Position numbers and translations under genes: made by a program. A DNA stretch of 64,000 nt from Chrysoperla carnea (taxonomy: Eukaryota; Arthropoda; Insecta; Neuroptera; Chrysopidae), in the NCBI RefSeq assembly GCF_905475395.1, contig NC_058340.1:54166181-54230180 (forward strand), in the 5' to 3' direction. Below the pieces are notes generated by a model. That model was not told where the DNA came from. It did not search any database and worked only from the letters and a program-made list of their open reading frames with translations. Positions 23,382 through 35,300 of this stretch are shown piece after piece; position 1 is the first letter of the stretch, and each line of letters starts with the position of its first letter.

Positions 23382-26300
23382 TTAAGATTTTCTTTGAAAA
23401 AGACGCCCAATAATTGGAATATTTGATAAAGAAATGAAACTTAATTTTGTAGATGCTTTAGCTTGTTTACTAGGTACCTTTTTCTTATATTTTTTCAAAT
23501 ATTTCCTACAAACACTTTCATCAAAATCACTTAATTCGCAATCTGTTATTGAATCAGAATCATTTTCCGTAAAACTCTTCATTTCAATTTCTGAACCATC
23601 TGTGGTACTCAAAATTTCTGGTGGATTCATACTAACACAACATGGTATTGTCATTGATTTTCTGGCATCAGCTGCCATAGTTCGTTTACCCTGAGTAACC
23701 TTTGATTTTTTGCTATCCGTTACCATTGCCTTTCTGCCATCACCAATTGTACTAGTATCGAATTCAGTTTGCAATTTCTGTAATGTATAAACATTGAAGC
23801 GTTTTGGTTTATTTTTAATTTTGTCTAAAATTTGTTCATCTGTTAATTGCTCCTCCGTATCATCGTCTTGTTTCTCGCGACGTTTCATTTTAATTAATTG
23901 TTTGGTTTTATTCAAAACATGTTCATCTTTTAAAAGTTTTTCCAATAAATATCGTTCAGCTTTATTAAATTTTGGTTGTTCGTACGTTATATCTCTTTCA
24001 TCTTCAGAAATTGGGAGGGGTTCCATTTCTTTTTGGTAGATTCCACTACTAGTTGATGGTCGGGATAAGTCATGATATTTTTCTTTTTCTTCGATATTCG
24101 GCAACGATTCCTTATCGTAATTATCAAATGTGATATGAAAATCATCTTTTGTAGGGCGAAATTTTGTACCCTAAGTAAAACATAAATAAAATAAAAAATA
24201 GAAAAGTTAGAGAATATCAGAGATTGAAAAAAAGGGCAGAGAACGTGGGATTATTTTAATACAGAGCGCTTTTTTGATTAATTTGTAAACATATTTTAAT
24301 ATAGGTACACGTTTTGGCCTTCGATAAAAATTCTGTCCATATAATAACTTGCAGATCCTGGTCATAGGCAACGAAATGATGTAAAAAGTAAGAGCATAAA
24401 AACATAAAAATTACTCAGCAAATGATCATGAAAAATTTACATTTACCCCTTCAGAAAAAAACAAAGTTTTTTTTTACCCCTTCTTAAAAAGTTTTTTTTT
24501 TTTTGAGGTACTAAGCATAAGAAGTTAGAGCATCGCTACCAAATTTCTGGCCTGACTATAAGTCTAAAGTTTAATAGTATATTTCTCTTGCATTACCATT
24601 TTATCCTTAGTTCCACAAATTGATGCTTTAACTTCATTAATTTCTCTATAGATTGTATCATTAATTTCATCATAGGTAGAAACATCTTGATCAATCAGAT
24701 CGTAAAATGTGGGTCGATTGCTATCAGTCTCAACACTTGTTTTACTTGTCGACGGTTTAACATCTTCGATAAAATCTAGTTCTTTAAATTTTTTTAATTC
24801 ATTCGATGCAAAACGAACATGTCTCTCTAAAATTTGCGGATCGATTTCATCATCGACATTCAAAAACATTTCTTTTTTTTCAACTTGTTCGATCGAACGA
24901 GTGTATACTAATCGATGTTGAGTAATATCTGCTAAAAACAAATTTAAATTATCATCGCTCACAGCTTTACTAACCACTGGTACTTTCTTTAAACGACGTG
25001 TCACTTTTGGAACTTTAATTATTGGCAATGATATCGACCGACGTAAATTATTATAATCTGTTTTGTTGGGTGGTGCTTCGGCCGACTTTGGACTACAAGT
25101 AGAAGGTCCATCTCCGGATTTTGTATAATAATATTGTTCAATTTCATGTGCTAACAATTCACAATGATTTGCTTTCGCTAACACTTTATCTGTTTTAAAA
25201 TCTAAAATAAATTGGTCTTCGTCATCATCATCATCACCTTCTGTTGTAGATGACTCCCATGTTACGTCACTCACAATGGATTCTAGGGAGCATTTTTTTA
25301 ATTTGTTTACAACGTATAACATTTGTTTCACCTTTTTCTCTGGAATATAAAATTTTTTTTTCAGCTTAATTCTTTTAGCTTATTCCTTTTGTCTAACAAG
25401 TGAAATTTACAAAATTTTAAAAACTCTTGACAAATTTTTCGAGTACGGAATTCTAAACTTGCACTTGAAACATAGCTAAGAACACTGTTCATTAAATTAC
25501 CTTTCAAACAAACAAAATCAAAATCGGTTTTCCGTTTAACTTCTACGATGCCACAGACAGACACACACACACACATACATAGCGGTAAAACTTATAACAT
25601 CCCTTTTTTGGTTCGGGGGTTAAAAATAATAATCATATATTTAGCGTAGATCATAAATCAATCGGCGCTTTGGAAATATATCATTAATTTGAAAGTCGGG
25701 TTGGTTAGACCACATATAATCAAGAACGAATGGTCCAATTTCAATAATCCTAGGTTTTTGGATTCATTTCCACCCCAAATAGCCAAGTAAAAAAAAAATC
25801 CGAAAAATTTACGGTTACGCACCAAAAAAATTAAAACCTATAAAATTGTGAACAAACAGAAAACGACTGTATCAATTTTAATGATCTCTGATTCGTTGGA
25901 TTAATCACCTAACAAATAGCAGAATAACTATTAAAAAGTCAGCACCCCCCGCCCCCAACTAAAAAAGGATAGAGAAAGGAGGATGAAAGATTGAATGAAT
26001 TTGTCATTTTTGAATCCACAACTGAGCTGAAATTTTGTACACAAGTTTCGTTTGATGAAAATGCATGGTAAGTTAAGTGGCTTCCTGATTTTCACATCGC
26101 TTCCACCATATTTGATATATATTGTTTGCCCAGGTGAAATCTTACAATTCAATTTGCAAGTCCAGGTGGAGTTTGCAATTCGATTCTGCCGTAATCTACA
26201 TACAAATTCGGGAAAAAGTCATTACTAACTATTTCTCCAATATTTTACCCCATCATTTCTAACAGTTAAGTGTACCTTAAACCGTACACTTACCTGGAAT

Positions 26301-26732
26301 ATAATATAATTCACCGGATGGCTTTACATGTAATGGGAAAAAATGTTCTTCAGGAGTATAGGCATCAGCAAATTTAAAAAATTCATTTGCTGCAATATTC
26401 TCCATTGCTTTACGTTTCTCTTCACTCAACGTTGGTAAAAGTATATTTTTATTAGCCAGTGGCTTTTGTTTTAAATAATCTAAGACCAGATAACGCATTG
26501 CATTTCCACGGCGTACGTTTAATGATCGATATGGAATACCGCTAGCTTTTTCTTTTGCAACTAGTCCACCAGCTCTCAAACGTCTTGTCATTGGCGTTAT
26601 TGTTAAAGTAGATGGTGTATCTTTTCCAATTTTTGGTTTCATTATTGGAATATGCTTGATGGCAAAATAAGTAACTGTCAAGAAAATTTTTTTGAATAGT
26701 TTACAAACTAATTCAGTAATTTTTATACCCAT
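23382..26732 (-). CDS. Uncharacterised 656-aa protein, three exons
   Basis: Exon 1 is 26732-26294, exon 2 25339-24597 and exon 3 24170-23382 (minus strand). Donors CCAG|GTAAGT and ATG|GTAATG and acceptors TTCCAG and CTTAG join in phase into one frame from ATG to TAA. I do not recognise the family. The N-terminal 30 residues are hydrophobic/basic (LVCKLFKKIF, then LTVTYFAIKH) and could be an amphipathic or targeting segment, not a clear transmembrane helix. Residues 180-189 are an acidic run. Residues 319-323 (RHVRF) fit the PP1-docking RVxF pattern. A basic cluster (KVTRRLKKVP) and an 'RRSIS' phosphosite-like motif lie in exon 2. The last 100 residues are charged and low in complexity. No catalytic motif is seen. 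A poly(A) signal follows 42 nt after the stop. The consistent phase makes a real gene likely. Confidence 0.72.
25396..25625 (-). repeat. Dispersed 'ACCCCCGAACCAA' family copy in intron 1 of the uncharacterised gene
   Basis: Reverse-complement match to 14376-14705. It ends at GGTTCGGGGGTTAAA and includes the CACAGACAGACACACACACA simple repeat, the GGCATCGTAG segment and the 'GTACGGAATTCTAAACTTGC' unit. It sits between exons 1 and 2. A short minus-strand frame across it (25361-25576) is a product of the repeat. Confidence 0.75.
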
Positions 26733-29334
26733 TCTTTCTAGATTTCGATTCGAATTTTTCTATTTTATAATTTAACAGTATGTTTGATTTATTTATGTAA
26801 ACAAATCCTTAGCAATTTCTATTAAACAAATGATTTCAATACATAAGCAGAATCTAATTTTTTAACACCCTAATAAAAAGAAATCTGAAATTTTCGGTTC
26901 AATCAATTTTAAATTAAAATAAATAAGATTGAATGGTAAAAAAATAAAGCAAACATTTTTTTTTTTTTAATATAATTTCTTTCAAAATGTAAACTAATTT
27001 GTTTTATGCAATGTGCACATGTGTTTGCGTAGTTAATATTGCCTAAATGTTAAGGCAATTAAAATACTCCTCTGTGCCTGTGGTTGAATAGAAATTTTGG
27101 TTTTGTAATTAAATCAAAATCGCGTATTAAAATAGATTAAAATGAAAAAAATTTTTAACCTTGAGAGCAGGTTGACATGTATCAAGATAATCAACTAATC
27201 CTCCAATTAAGAGCTAGTCTATAAAGTATTCTAAAGGTTTTGGATTTTTCTTGTTCGCATATTTTAACAAAATTTGAAAATACCGTAAAAGAGATGTAAA
27301 AAGTGAAATTAAAATAAAAATTGGCCAAGAAATACGGATGGTATAAGCATATTAAACTACTGATTAGACAAATATTAGTCCAGACAGATTGTACATAGTA
27401 TTTAACGTCATATAGGTACCATATTTGCCATAGGAACTTCATGCTAAATACTGTTTTGCTAGAAATAGATACAAACAAATCTTTGATTGCTTTTATTTTG
27501 TCTATTTTTATAATTATTATTCGAAATATAATTTTTCTCTGCTCTTTGTTACATGAATGAGCTTTTCTTAAAGGAAAAAAATCATGATAATATTCCCTAT
27601 TGCCTAGTTATTTTTTACGCCAATAGCAACTAGGTACTCATCATATATAGATAATGTGGAATAACTAAATGCCTAATAAATAATATTCCTGTTTATCTAT
27701 ATTCATTTAAACAGAAAAAAAATGGGAGCATGACCTATAAAATCAAAGTTTACGAAATAGTACCTCTGTTACATAAATAAACTTTATTAATCGCTAACAA
27801 TAATCATGCAAAACTTTTTAATATTGTTGTACAGTCGAAAGCATTAGGAATGAACTAATATAATAATAATTTATAATTTAGATAGAGAAGCCTTCGTTAA
27901 TTATAATTTATAATTTTGAAAATTTCTCGATTTAAATTAGTAAAATTGAAGTTATTTTAAGTTGTACAAGTTCATTCTTTTTATTATTCACAATATTTTA
28001 CAATATTTCATTCCATATCCGTTTATCTATAAATATATAGGAGACTTTCTATAGATATAGATAGTCACTCATCACGATATCTCTGGAACTATAAGACCTA
28101 GAGACTTGAAATTTGGCAGGAATATTCCTTTTGCCAAGTAGAGGTCAACTAAGAACGGATTTTACGAAATTCCACCCACAAGGGGAGTTGCGGGGGTGTT
28201 CATGAATAAAAAATTCATATTTTTCAATTATGGCTTTTAATAGTTCAAAACTTGGTCAGAATGTTTTAAATTACATTTAGAAATTTTCTTAGCCTTCGGA
28301 GGGTAGAAAGATGTAGCGAGAAAGTGGGAAGGAAATATCGAATATTTACAAATATACCTAAGTGGGGTATCAAATAAAAGAGCATGACGTGTACATTACA
28401 AAACTGTTATCCAACGCAAGGAAATGTGGAGGGAGGGGTGCAAGTGGGGATGTTGCCCAGCAGAGCGGGTAGTTCCCAGCTAGTATATTATAAATACGAA
28501 AGTAAGGATGTTTGTTTGTTTGTGTGTTTTTTTATTTGTTATGCGCTTTCACCCAAAAACTAACGAATGGATTTTAATGAAACTGTACAACAACATAGCT
28601 GATACATAAGACTAACAGACTAACACATGGGCTATAATTTATAACAATATATATTTTTTAAATTTAAGACATTTTACTGCTCCATCTATGATCAACATTT
28701 TGAATCATAAATGAATAGATCAAAATAATGCAAGGGTTAATAATGACGGATTGAAATTAAATTGCTCTCAGTGCTATTCTACGCAAAAAGGTGTTTTTTT
28801 TCTGATAGCATGATTTAGCTTACAATGTTGCTTATAATTGGTTCAATTTTATTTCATCCAATTGTACTTTTTAAAATTATTACCAAAGAATACAATACGC
28901 GCGCTATTATATTCTATATTAGTACGCTAGTAAAAATTAAAACTGTAATAAAAAGTTTTAAAAATAATCAATATAAAACTTTATTAAGTTTACGTTTGAT
29001 GGGGTGCCCATTTAATGAATAATTCGGGAACATAATATATAAAAATAATTTAACGCCCAAATGTTCATAGATTCGAAAAAAGGATAGTTTAGCCCTCTAT
29101 TAATGTAAATTATAACTAAGAGGCTATATACAAAATACAACTTTTTCTATTTAATTTGACGTTTAACGACGTTTCAGTTAAAATATGATACGTTTTAACC
29201 ATTTTTCAGTAATTTAATGTACTTTAAAAGTTATACAGTTTATTTTCTCATTATTTTTTCTAAAATTATTTTATTAAATAAATTAAATATAGCTAGCAAT
29301 CGTAAATAATATAAAATAAATTTGAACGAAAAAT
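26733..29334. other. Intergenic spacer between divergent genes
   Basis: The spacer separates the uncharacterised gene (minus) from Ankle2 (plus), so both promoters should lie here. No conserved exon was found. Apart from the repeat at 28018-28660 it is AT-rich DNA without a recognisable core promoter. Confidence 0.55.
28018..28660 (-). repeat. Dispersed insect repeat, two adjoining minus-strand copies
   Basis: 28018-28487 is the reverse complement of the 5700-6130 type (head at 28455-28487, CAGCAGAGCGGGTAGTTCCC). 28485-28660 is a second tail: TTATAAATACGAAAGTAAGG, then a GTTTGTTTGTGTG run and GCGCTTTCACCCAAAAACTA, the reverse complement of the 3955-4085 tail. Confidence 0.6.
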
Positions 29335-32300
29335 ATGAATTCAGAAATCAGTTACTATGGAGTTTTTATACCTTCCGATTATAATAAGCAGATTGATAAC
29401 GATAGCTGTAAGTACTTTTTAATTTCAAAAAGTAAATATAAAAGTTTATATTTTAATTTTTTAAAACCAAAATATCCCATATCCGAATCTACAAAATACA
29501 AAATATCCGAATCTACAAAATACAATTTTTTTTCAAATTTTGTCTTGCTTTTGGACGTAATTAATTCTGAAATTTCTAAAATACATAATATTTTAAATAA
29601 AAAAGGTTTCCACAAATTTCATGATTAGTCTGAATAATTAAAAATATGAAACTATCTACTTTTGTAACTGTTTTACTAAATTTATGAGACATTTCTTATT
29701 CAGGCAATTCTTTTACGATTTAGGTGATCCGGTTTTTTCAAGTATTCATGTATACACAGAAAAAGAAGATGCTTTAAAAATAGTCAAACAATCGAAGAAA
29801 GCACGTTTTAAAGTCTTTAAAACACGAGGTGAAGCAGAAAATTTTGCATTGAATGGTTCCGAACAAGTTCATAGTGAACTTGAAGTGAAAAATGTTATTG
29901 TCGGTGAAAAACCAATACAATTTCGTGGTCCAACATCACAAGATCTCGTAAAATTAAGGAAAATGATTGAAAATGGTGATATTGAATTGTTTAAAAAAAC
30001 TATTTGGGATAATCCAAGATATTTAATTAGTAGTGGTGATACACCGTCAATTTTAAAAGTATGACCATTTTATATCGTCAATTTATAATAGAAATTAATA
30101 TTTTCATTTCAATTTTTGTCCAACTACTGTGTTAAGTGAAGGCCGGATTAACCCTCAACGGGGCCCTAGGCAATATCAATTTGGGGGTCCTTTTTATCAC
30201 GTCCGTTCCCTTCTTTTTTCGATTAAAAAATACAAACTTACATCTTTCATAAAAATTTTATTATCACAATGTAATAATATCAATAAAATTACTATCTACA
30301 TTTTAAACATGTCGTTTTCTACATTTGTTTTCGGCAAATTCATCAATTATATCATCAATATCGATTTTGTTCAATAAATCTGGCTCAATGCAAAGTATAC
30401 CTAACATCTCGAGTCACTCTTGTCGCGTTGTAGCTCTTTCAGCAGCTTTGATTCTTTATAATTGCGAGAAGGATCGTTCGGCAGAACAATTTGTGATCAT
30501 TAATGTTAAAAAAATCCGAAGAGCTATTTCTGTGTTAGGAAATACATCGGCTAATTGATCTTCTATTAGAATCTTATACAAATGACTATAAGTTTTTTGT
30601 GCATCAGTGTATCTGGAGTTCACGTAACTTTGGAATTGTTTAATTTCAACGAAAAATTCATCATTCTAGTTGAAATTTCCGCTTGAAGGCTTCTACACCC
30701 TCTGTTCCAAAAATAACCGAAATTTTTCAAAATAAAAACAACCAGTGTACATTTTGAGATAATTCTTTTTTATTATTCAATATACTCTCCTTTCACTTCG
30801 ATACACTTCTTTGCACGCTCATACAATTTGTCAAATGAGTCGGAAATGTCCTTTTTATGAACCTTGTCTAGTTCGTCGGTCCTCGCCTTATGAAAGCGGT
30901 CAATTGAGTTTTAATCATTTGAGTAAAATTTATTTTCAGTTCTGGTTATATTTTTCTTTCATTCTCTAGAATTTTATGTTTGTAAGAAAATTTTAGAAGT
31001 CTTTTTCATTTTTCGGGGGCCCCATGCAACTGCCTATTCTGCCTACTTGTTAATCCGGTCCTGAGTGTTAATGAGACTAACATATAAACTAAACTATAAG
31101 AAAATTGTTATTTTTAGGAAGGTTACCGCTATAATTCATTGCATGTAGCGGCAATTTCGTTAAATGCCTCTATATGTGATGTAATATTACAAACAGTATC
31201 GAGTCCAGAGTTTATTCAGTTATTATATGGAGAAGATAACTTAGAAATATGTCAAGAAAGAGCCAATATTTTACTAGATTTATATTTAAATACACCAGAT
31301 AAAGGTTTAAATGAAACACCATTACATTTTGCTGTTAAATATGGTGGAGCTGATTGTGTGGAAGTTTTAACGTCTTATGTACAATGTGATAAAAATTTAA
31401 AAAATCAATATGGCCTATACCCAAAAGATGTAAGTATATCTTTTATTTACTAGCTTATAAACTATTCACAGGATGTTAGTCGATTGAGATCTTCTCAATA
31501 TCTTATTTATTAATGTTATTTTAGCAATAACTTCAGGATATGTAGCCAAAATCATTCCAAATATTTTTAACCAATTCATTGTCGATACAACCCATCTTTT
31601 GTTTGTAGCAGGGGTAGGAATTGAATCTTCGAGTTAGTTTAATTCTTGGATTACTCGTGATCAAAATAGGTATTGACATCCGTAAGAACTTAAGATAGAA
31701 GATAAATAATCAGTAACTCGGTTCGGAAATATTACACCAGGTGTGTTACATAGCTTGATTTAGTCGCTGAGAAAATATATCATAAATTACTAGCCAAATT
31801 TGCGCGATAATGCATATTTTTCTCTCGCAAATTTTAAAATTCAATGTCATTTGACCATGTGAATATGTGAATACATTAAGGTAGTTGGTTCAAACAAACA
31901 AAAACTTAAAAAATCTTCAAAACTTTGAATATAAGTAATTAAAAGCCAAAGTGTACACTCTGTTAAAATTTGAAGGCAATAGGGTATTATCGTTAGTCAA
32001 AAATAAATCATGAAATTTGAAAAAAATTAAAATTAATGTAAAAATATACTTAAATATTCTGATTTCGAGTCATAAAAGCACTTTTTTCTTTTATAATAGT
32101 AAAATTAAAAATAGCAATTTTTAAACTGTATATCACTTGACCTAAAACGCGGGTAAGCCCTGTTGTGATGTCATAGCGGTATGAGTCATAGACCATCAGT
32201 TAGTTCAGTGTAGACAGCTGGGTATAATATATACATAGATAAGTATTTATATTTATTATAATCAGATGTCTATGAATATATCTTTCAAACTTATTCGTCT

Positions 32301-35300
32301 TATTTCGTATAGTGATACCCATATTACGTCATCAAATTGGATGCCCGCGTTTTTTACAGTTTAAAAAAGGTTTAAAATTTAATAAGTTTTTGGCAAGAAA
32401 ATGTGTGCATTTTTCCGAAATAAATTTTTGGTAGCTTTTTATTAGCAAAATCAATTCACCATTGAGTTTCCATTAATTATTACATTTAGAGGATTATTTT
32501 TAATGGAGAGGCAGTATGTGCGTATTAATTCTAGTTTATATGTGTGATACAGTATATGTAGAGGTACAGTAACAATAAAAAAATCTTGGTTTATAACCTT
32601 AGTTATATACACACGTATAGCATGGGTAGAACTACCTTAATATATTTCTTCTATTCCTTTTCAATAAAACATCTATTAGAGTTTGATGTATTATCTTATT
32701 ATAGATAATTTGCCAAAGATGCACGAAAGATGATCCAGTATTACGTAAAAGAATTGCAACTTTATTAGAAGAACGATATTATGTTCCTGTTTACCGATCT
32801 GAAGATGGTGTTACTGTTCCACAAATAGGTGCTCCATTTTCACCAGCAAGCCCACCGGTAAATTACTTAACGTTTACAAAAAAAAATTTTACAAATGAAA
32901 ATTAATTAATATGCTCCTTATTTCAGCAATTAAACCATGATCCAATAAGTCCACGAGTCGAAATTCACGCTTATGCTGGTCCAATGAAATTAGACGAAGC
33001 AATCGAATTTCGTAAAAAATGGAAAACCCCACCAAGATTAATGCAATCATCATTACAACGTAGAACACAGCATGGAATAACTCCACGTAATCCATTTCGA
33101 CAAATTCACGATCCAGAAAAAGGTTTAGAGCATATTGGTCGTGAATTAGCACGCGAACAAAAAATCGAATGGAAAGAATATTGGCCATTTTTAGAAACAT
33201 TCATTGATCTAACAACACCTGAAGGTTTAAATATTCTAGAAGAACATATTGGTCGTAAATATAAAAATGTTGTCACTCAAATTTATACACCACCAGAAAA
33301 ATTCGAAAAAATTATACCCAAATTTGAATATGAAAGTGATACTGAGAATGATGTTAAGGAGATTGTTAGTCCAATGACAGATTTATGTCGTGCATTTAAA
33401 AATTGTACAATCACTGATAATTCAACAAATTGTATTGACCGTCAGAAAATATTTCGTATTTCAAATAATAATCATGACGATGAAAATTTATTTACAAATA
33501 ATCCAAATATCAGTCCATATTTATGTGTGGAAAAATCCTTACAAGTATTTGCTACACGAATTTATAATATTTTAATAAATACATCGTTGGATAATTTAAG
33601 TGGATTAAAAATTGAAATACGCCATTTAAATTCATTAATCTGTAGCTATTTACTAGATGATCGATTTACTCCAGTCGATTTTCAATTTGTTCATTTTAAA
33701 ATTGCATCCATCGTTTGTGATAAAATTCAAGATGAATACCTACAATCTGAGTTTGATAGTGTTATACAATTTTTATTTTCAATTATTGAAAACAAAAATG
33801 GTTACGATAGTACGGCAATGTCACCGATTGAATTTGTCAAAAATCAAACACCATTACTCAATCAACATATTACTTGTATCATTCAAAATATAATCAATAC
33901 GTTACAAAAACGTGGTGAAAATTCACGCGGTGAAAATAATAATACAGAAGATGAGTGTAAATCATCTTGGAATCAAGGTGATAAATGTAAATGTACGTGG
34001 GAGCGGAATATGTTTAAACAACGTAATAATACTAGAAAATCATTGAAACGTGGTGGATTTCAACGATATCAACGTTCAACATCTGAGTCATCGGATTTAT
34101 CACCAGACGTATCAAGACGTTTAATTTTTAATGAAAATAAAAAAGGAGAGACTGAAGATTTATTAACTGATGATTCGAATTTATCATCGGATGATGAAGA
34201 TGTTTTTTATACACCTCCATCAAGCCCTACAGGTAGTGTTAAGGCCGATTCGGATGATGAGATGTTGGATGTTACCGATGAAGGAGCTGTGGATGTTTTC
34301 TTAGATGGGTAAGTTTAATTCTAGTTAATGTTGGTTCACGCACACTGTCATCATTTCTCGATTCTGTCTGAGAGCTAGGCGGCTCGAAATAATATTAATC
34401 ATTTTTACTGTCTTTTTGTTCCTATTTTCTATTATCAGTTCTTAAAAGAACTATAAACAGATCTAGTGACTAAAAAGTTGACTTGAACGGTAATCTACTC
34501 ACTGGTAGTCAACTAAAAGAAATTAAACTAAGTGTATAAAGTCACTTAATTTAATGATTATGTTAAATAAATCTAAATTTTTAATCTAGCACGTTTTGCG
34601 TGTTAAGTCTGTTCACTCTGTCACAATAGGGAATATTCATTAAATTTAAATTTGGTTCAAATATTTTTCTTCCGTAACTTTAATGACTGGACATTTTAAC
34701 TAAACCATTATTTTAGTAATTAATATCTTTTTAATTACTTAAAATTAATTAATAAAAGTACAAATTCAATGAGGGCATTTAAAAATTTCTAAAACGGAAA
34801 TTCAAATTTTTATACGGACGTGACATCATAGTACGGGCTTGTCAAATTTGTTGACATACTGTATGATATTAATTTCTTACATTTTATATGGTATTTCATT
34901 AAATTATACTATTCTACGGCTTTTTATTAGAAAACTTAATAATAACGAGTGTAAATTCTGTGTTGTAAATGCATTTTTTTAAAGTGTAAATTATACATTG
35001 AACTGTCACCAATTGACAGATCACGTACTTATACGTTATCAACAGAGAGCGCCAAAAAAATGCGTTTAAATATCTCAAAATTATAATGTATTTTAAATAT
35101 TTTTTTACACTTAAATACAGCATTTTTAAACAGTATTTATATTTTGTACTTTGTTATAACGGTGTAAAAAATGAATTAATTATATAAAAAAAAAATACAT
35201 TAATATTCCCTATTGTCTAAGAGCAAAATTTCGATATTACTATTGCTAGCAGTTCCCCGTAGTTGAATGTCATAGATCCACACAGGCTATTAAAAAACAC

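Larger units (their letters stand above)
30137..31064 (-). mobile_element. hAT-family DNA transposon remnant in Ankle2 intron 2 (928 bp)
   Basis: Terminal inverted repeats TGAAGGCCGGATTAAC (left) and TCAGGACCGGATTAAC (right, inverted) match at 13 of 16 positions. They are flanked by 8-bp duplications GTGTTAAG (30129-30136) and GTGTTAAT (31065-31072), the length typical of hAT. The interior holds a decayed minus-strand hAT transposase C-terminus and a mariner-type tail, listed separately. Confidence 0.88.
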
